Source: Streptomyces spinoverrucosus
GTDB taxonomy: Bacteria; Actinomycetota; Actinomycetes; Streptomycetales; Streptomycetaceae
Direction: 5' to 3'
Assembly (NCBI RefSeq): GCF_006539505.1
Contig: NZ_BJND01000028.1
Coordinates: forward strand, 1-64,000
Length of the DNA: 64,000 bases
The translations under genes and the position numbers were made by a program. How positions within the stretch are numbered: position 1 is the stretch's first letter; each line of letters starts with the position of its first letter. Below, piece by piece: positions 61,535-64,000 of this stretch. The notes below the pieces were generated by a model. It was not told where the DNA came from. It made no database searches and worked only from the letters and a program-made list of their open reading frames with translations.

Positions 61535-62359
61535 TCAGCGGAGCTGGTCGACGTACCGGTCCGTGCCCGGCACGGTGGGGATGAAGGGCGCGACCAGCTC
61601 CGTCCGCCCCAGTTCCTCCATCTCACCCAGCCCGGCGAAGTGCTGCTCCCAGCACTCCCTGGGGTCCGTCTCCAGGAACCACAGCAGGGTCAGCCGGGTG
61701 TCGACGCCCTCGACCTGCTTGACGTACGTCATGCGGTCGCCCGGCAGCGGGACCGGGCGGAAGACGGTGACCAGGGCGGCCGGGGAGCCCTTGAGCCGCC
61801 TGGGCAGGTGGCGGGTGCGCAGCCACTGGAGCAGTTCCGCGCGCTGCTGCGGCGAGTCGGCGTCGACGACCTGGAGGACCAGTCCGGCGTAGGGGTGGTC
61901 GAGGGCGTGGAAGTCCCGGGGCCCGGCGGCGCCGTCGCGGTAGACGGTCGTCTCGTGGTCCTGGAACGCGGTGAAGACGTGGGTGCGGGCGTGGTGGACG
62001 CGGGCGTCGTGGTTGAGGCGCTTGTTGATCGCGACGGTCCACTTCATGTGGTCGGCGTGGCGGCCCGCGGTGATCCAGTACGTCGAAAGGTAGCAGCCCG
62101 CAGTGACGGGCTGGGCGATCGCCGACTTCTCCGGGTAGCGCAGGAGTTGCAGCTCGCGGGTGGCGACCCAGCGGCGGCCGGCGTACATCCAGGGCATGGC
62201 CATCGCGCCGGAGTAGTAGTGGTCGTCCTCGTACCAGCGGTTGTAGGCGTACTCGTGGCCCGGGTGCGGTTCGACCATGGTGATCAGGGCGTGGCCGGGG
62301 CGGACGCCGTAGGGGCCGACGGCGGCCAGTTCGGCGTAGAGCTCGCTGCGGGTGTCCAT
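61535..62359 (-). CDS. conserved protein with dimeric alpha/beta-barrel (EthD-like) features
   Basis: 274 aa with an ATG start at 62359. It begins DTRSELYAELAAVGPYGVRP and contains EPHPGHEYAYNRWYEDDHYY and PYAGLVLQVVDADSPQQRAE. The pattern NRWYEDDHY resembles EthD/stress-responsive barrel proteins duplicated in one chain. Its stop abuts that of the membrane protein (1 bp apart). It is divergent from an SDR gene, and a palindrome lies between them, so the two are probably co-regulated in a catabolic or detoxifying function. Confidence 0.65.
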   Translation of the reverse strand: MDTRSELYAELAAVGPYGVRPGHALITMVEPHPGHEYAYNRWYEDDHYYSGAMAMPWMYAGRRWVATRELQLLRYPEKSAIAQPVTAGCYLSTYWITAGRHADHMKWTVAINKRLNHDARVHHARTHVFTAFQDHETTVYRDGAAGPRDFHALDHPYAGLVLQVVDADSPQQRAELLQWLRTRHLPRRLKGSPAALVTVFRPVPLPGDRMTYVKQVEGVDTRLTLLWFLETDPRECWEQHFAGLGEMEELGRTELVAPFIPTVPGTDRYVDQLR

Positions 62360-62389
62360 GGCGTTCCCCTTTCCTCGCGTCGCCCATAC

Positions 62390-62406
62390 TCTGACGCTCC
62401 GTCAGA
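62390..62406. promoter_or_regulatory. TetR-like operator between the EthD-like and SDR genes
   Basis: TCTGACG-CTC-CGTCAGA, a perfect 7-bp palindrome with a 3-bp spacer. TACTCT at 62387-62392 may be a -10 for the SDR gene. No TetR gene is in the window. Confidence 0.55.
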
Positions 62407-62432
62407 TAAATCGCCAGAGGCGGGAGGCCCTG

Positions 62433-63221
62433 ATGTCGCTGCTCCACGGCAAGACAGTGGTCGTCTCCGGGGTGGGCGCCGGACTGGGTCACCAGGTGGC
62501 CGCGGCGGTCGTACGGGACGGCGGGAACGCGGTGCTCGGCGCGCGCACGGAGGCGAACCTCGCCAAGAGCGCGGCCGCGATCGACCCGGACGGGGCGCAC
62601 ACGGCGTACCGGGCGACGGACATCACCGACGAGGGGCAGTGCGCGGCGCTGGCCGGGCTGGCGCGGGAGCGGTTCGGGGGGATCGACGCGGTGGTCCATG
62701 TCGCCGCCTGGGACAGCTACTTCGGTGGGCTTCAGGACGCCGACTTCGACACCTGGCTTTCGGTGATCGACGTGAACCTGCTGGGGTCGCTGCGGATGAC
62801 GCGGGCATGTCTGCCGGGGCTGAAGGAGGGCGGCGGCGGGTCGGTCGTGTTCATCGGGACGCAGTCGGCGGTGGCGGCTCCGTCGCAGGTGCGGCAGGCG
62901 GCGTACGCGGCGTCGAAGGGCGCGCTGACCAGCGCGATGTACTCGCTGGCACGGGAGCTGGGGCCGTACCGGATCCGGGTGAACACCGTGCTGCCGGGGT
63001 GGATGTGGGGGCCGCCGGTGCAGGCGTACGTGCGGTTCACCGCGCACACCGAGGAGGTGCCGGTGGAAGAGGTGCTGGGGCGGCTGACCGGGCGGATGGC
63101 GTTGCCGGAGCTGGCCACGGACGGGGACGTGGCGGACGCGGCGGTGTTCCTGGCGTCGGACCGGGCGCGGGCCATCACGGGGCAGTCGCTGCTGGTCAAC
63201 GCGGGGGAGTTGATGCGCTGA
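62433..63221 (+). CDS. short-chain dehydrogenase/reductase (SDR)
   Basis: 262 aa with an ATG start at 62433 and GGGAGG upstream. The cofactor loop is VVSGVGAGLGHQVA (form of TGxxxGxG), followed by an active-site region with GTQSAVAAPSQVRQAAYAASKG that holds the Tyr-x-x-x-Lys pair, and the C-terminal GQSLLVNAGELM. Normal length. It oxidises or reduces a hydroxyl/keto group with NAD(P); substrate unknown. TetR-like operator upstream. Confidence 0.9.
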   Translation: MSLLHGKTVVVSGVGAGLGHQVAAAVVRDGGNAVLGARTEANLAKSAAAIDPDGAHTAYRATDITDEGQCAALAGLARERFGGIDAVVHVAAWDSYFGGLQDADFDTWLSVIDVNLLGSLRMTRACLPGLKEGGGGSVVFIGTQSAVAAPSQVRQAAYAASKGALTSAMYSLARELGPYRIRVNTVLPGWMWGPPVQAYVRFTAHTEEVPVEEVLGRLTGRMALPELATDGDVADAAVFLASDRARAITGQSLLVNAGELMR

Positions 63222-63370
63222 GGCCACCCGCAGCAGTTCATGTGTGTGAACACAGGTCATCGTACCGAACTTTTTTGCCTGCTCTTGACCTTCCACTTTC
63301 TTGTCGTGCTCGCGTCGCCGCACTCACGATGAGCGGGCCGTTCACAAGGCGGACCCCGGAAGGTTGGCAC

Positions 63371-64000
63371 ATGAACAGTCTCGACTGGGCCGTGCTCATC
63401 GGCTACTTCGGCGTGATGGTCGCGATCGGCGTCTGGTCGCACAAGCGCGTCGACAACGTCAGCGACTTCTTCACCGCCGGCGGGAAGATGCCGTGGTGGC
63501 TGTCCGGCATCTCGCACCACATGTCGGGATACAGCGCGGTGATGTTCACCGGGTACGCCGGGATCGCCTACACCTACGGTGTCACCTCCTTCGTGACCTG
63601 GTCCTTCCCCATCGCGCTGGGCATCGCCATCGGGTCGAAGCTGTTCGCCCCGCGGATCAACCGGCTGCGTTCCCGGCTCCATGTGGCATCCCCGCTGGAA
63701 TACCTGAAAAACCGTTACGACCTGAAGACCCAGCAGGCGCTGGCCTGGTCCGGCATGCTGCTGAAGATCGTGGACGTGGGCGCCAAGTGGGCCGCGATCG
63801 CGACCCTGTTGTCCGTGTTCACCGGGGTCTCCCTCAACCAGGGCATCCTCATCACCGGCACCATCACCGCCGTCTACTGCACGATCGGCGGCCTGTGGGC
63901 GGACGCGCTGACCGAGCTGGGGCAGTTCGTGATCCAACTCCTGGCTGGTATCGCGATGTTCGTCGCAGTGGTGGCGAAACTCGGCGACTACGGCGGCTTC
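63371..64000 (+). CDS. sodium:solute symporter (SSS family), 5' part
   Basis: ATG at 63371 with GGAAGG upstream; the frame is open to the window end (210 codons). Helices begin WAVLIGYFGVMVAIGVW; the SSS signatures SDFFTAGGKMPWWLSGISHH and GYSAVMFTGYAGIAYTYG, and ASPLEYLKNRYDLKTQQALA, mark the family (sialic-acid/glucose-like branch). It imports a sugar or organic acid with Na+. The upstream stretch includes TGTGT-GTGA-ACACA (63241-63254), a possible operator. Confidence 0.9.
   Translation, partial: MNSLDWAVLIGYFGVMVAIGVWSHKRVDNVSDFFTAGGKMPWWLSGISHHMSGYSAVMFTGYAGIAYTYGVTSFVTWSFPIALGIAIGSKLFAPRINRLRSRLHVASPLEYLKNRYDLKTQQALAWSGMLLKIVDVGAKWAAIATLLSVFTGVSLNQGILITGTITAVYCTIGGLWADALTELGQFVIQLLAGIAMFVAVVAKLGDYGGF

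Overview
The window is high-GC actinomycete chromosome, most likely Streptomyces. The evidence is strong third-position GC bias, many GTG starts with purine-rich ribosome binding sites, Tat and lipoprotein signals, mycothiol-type enzymes, a DUF5753/DUF397 regulator pair and a GPP34 protein. No replication origin, rRNA or CRISPR array was seen. There is one tRNA, tRNA-Arg(CCT), at 23303.

1-22 kb is mainly a plant cell-wall polysaccharide locus. It begins with the end of a GH27-like alpha-galactosidase, a decayed glycosidase fragment, and a secreted DUF3500 protein coupled to a HupE/UreJ membrane protein. The leftward set is GH43, a LacI regulator, two GH51 arabinofuranosidases, an alginate-lyase-fold lyase and a GH28-like beta-helix enzyme. 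It faces a rightward sugar ABC importer (binding protein with a one-base frameshift, two permeases, no ATPase) and a GH31 glycosidase. The intergenic region at 14.2-14.7 kb carries LacI-type palindromes and a good promoter. A polysaccharide deacetylase lipoprotein closes the block.

22-32.4 kb is an accessory segment that starts at the tRNA. It holds a vapBC toxin-antitoxin pair with a two-site palindromic operator, a truncated DUF2397/JetA (Wadjet II) gene, a 214-bp MITE-like element, broken SHOCT and cupredoxin genes, a CopZ-like HMA protein, a frameshifted methyltransferase, a DUF1326/DUF2182 pair, and a copper-efflux unit (CopA with a divergent CueR-like MerR). The first gene of the copA transcript looks like an internally deleted cyclodipeptide synthase. 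The segment ends in head-to-head stubs of an MFS exporter and a TetR regulator. It reads as a decaying metal-resistance island whose copper-efflux core is still intact.

32.7-45.4 kb contains an IrtAB/YbtPQ-like siderophore ABC pair next to a divergent AraC regulator with tandem 13-bp sites, a large secreted beta-propeller protein, a mycothiol-dependent-type enzyme, a PH-domain membrane protein, a DUF3995 protein, an NmrA-like reductase and a lipoprotein. Stubs of an epimerase, a DUF4265-like gene and an NRPS condensation domain are scattered among them.

45.4-50 kb has a PL9 pectate lyase with a carbohydrate-binding module, then a decapitated GH5-FN3-CBM2 glycanase. The latter is cut by an IS200/IS605-type element that carries only tnpB; the far flank of the element is the start of an aldo/keto reductase, so the locus has rearranged.

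50-64 kb is mostly ordinary chromosome: MFS/ArsR divergent pair, glutathione peroxidase, BmrR-like MerR, DUF397/XRE pair with 11-bp tandem repeats upstream, GPP34, a D-Ala-D-Ala carboxypeptidase with a very long acidic cytoplasmic tail, a polytopic membrane protein, an uncharacterised protein, an SDR and the start of a sodium:solute symporter that runs off the window.
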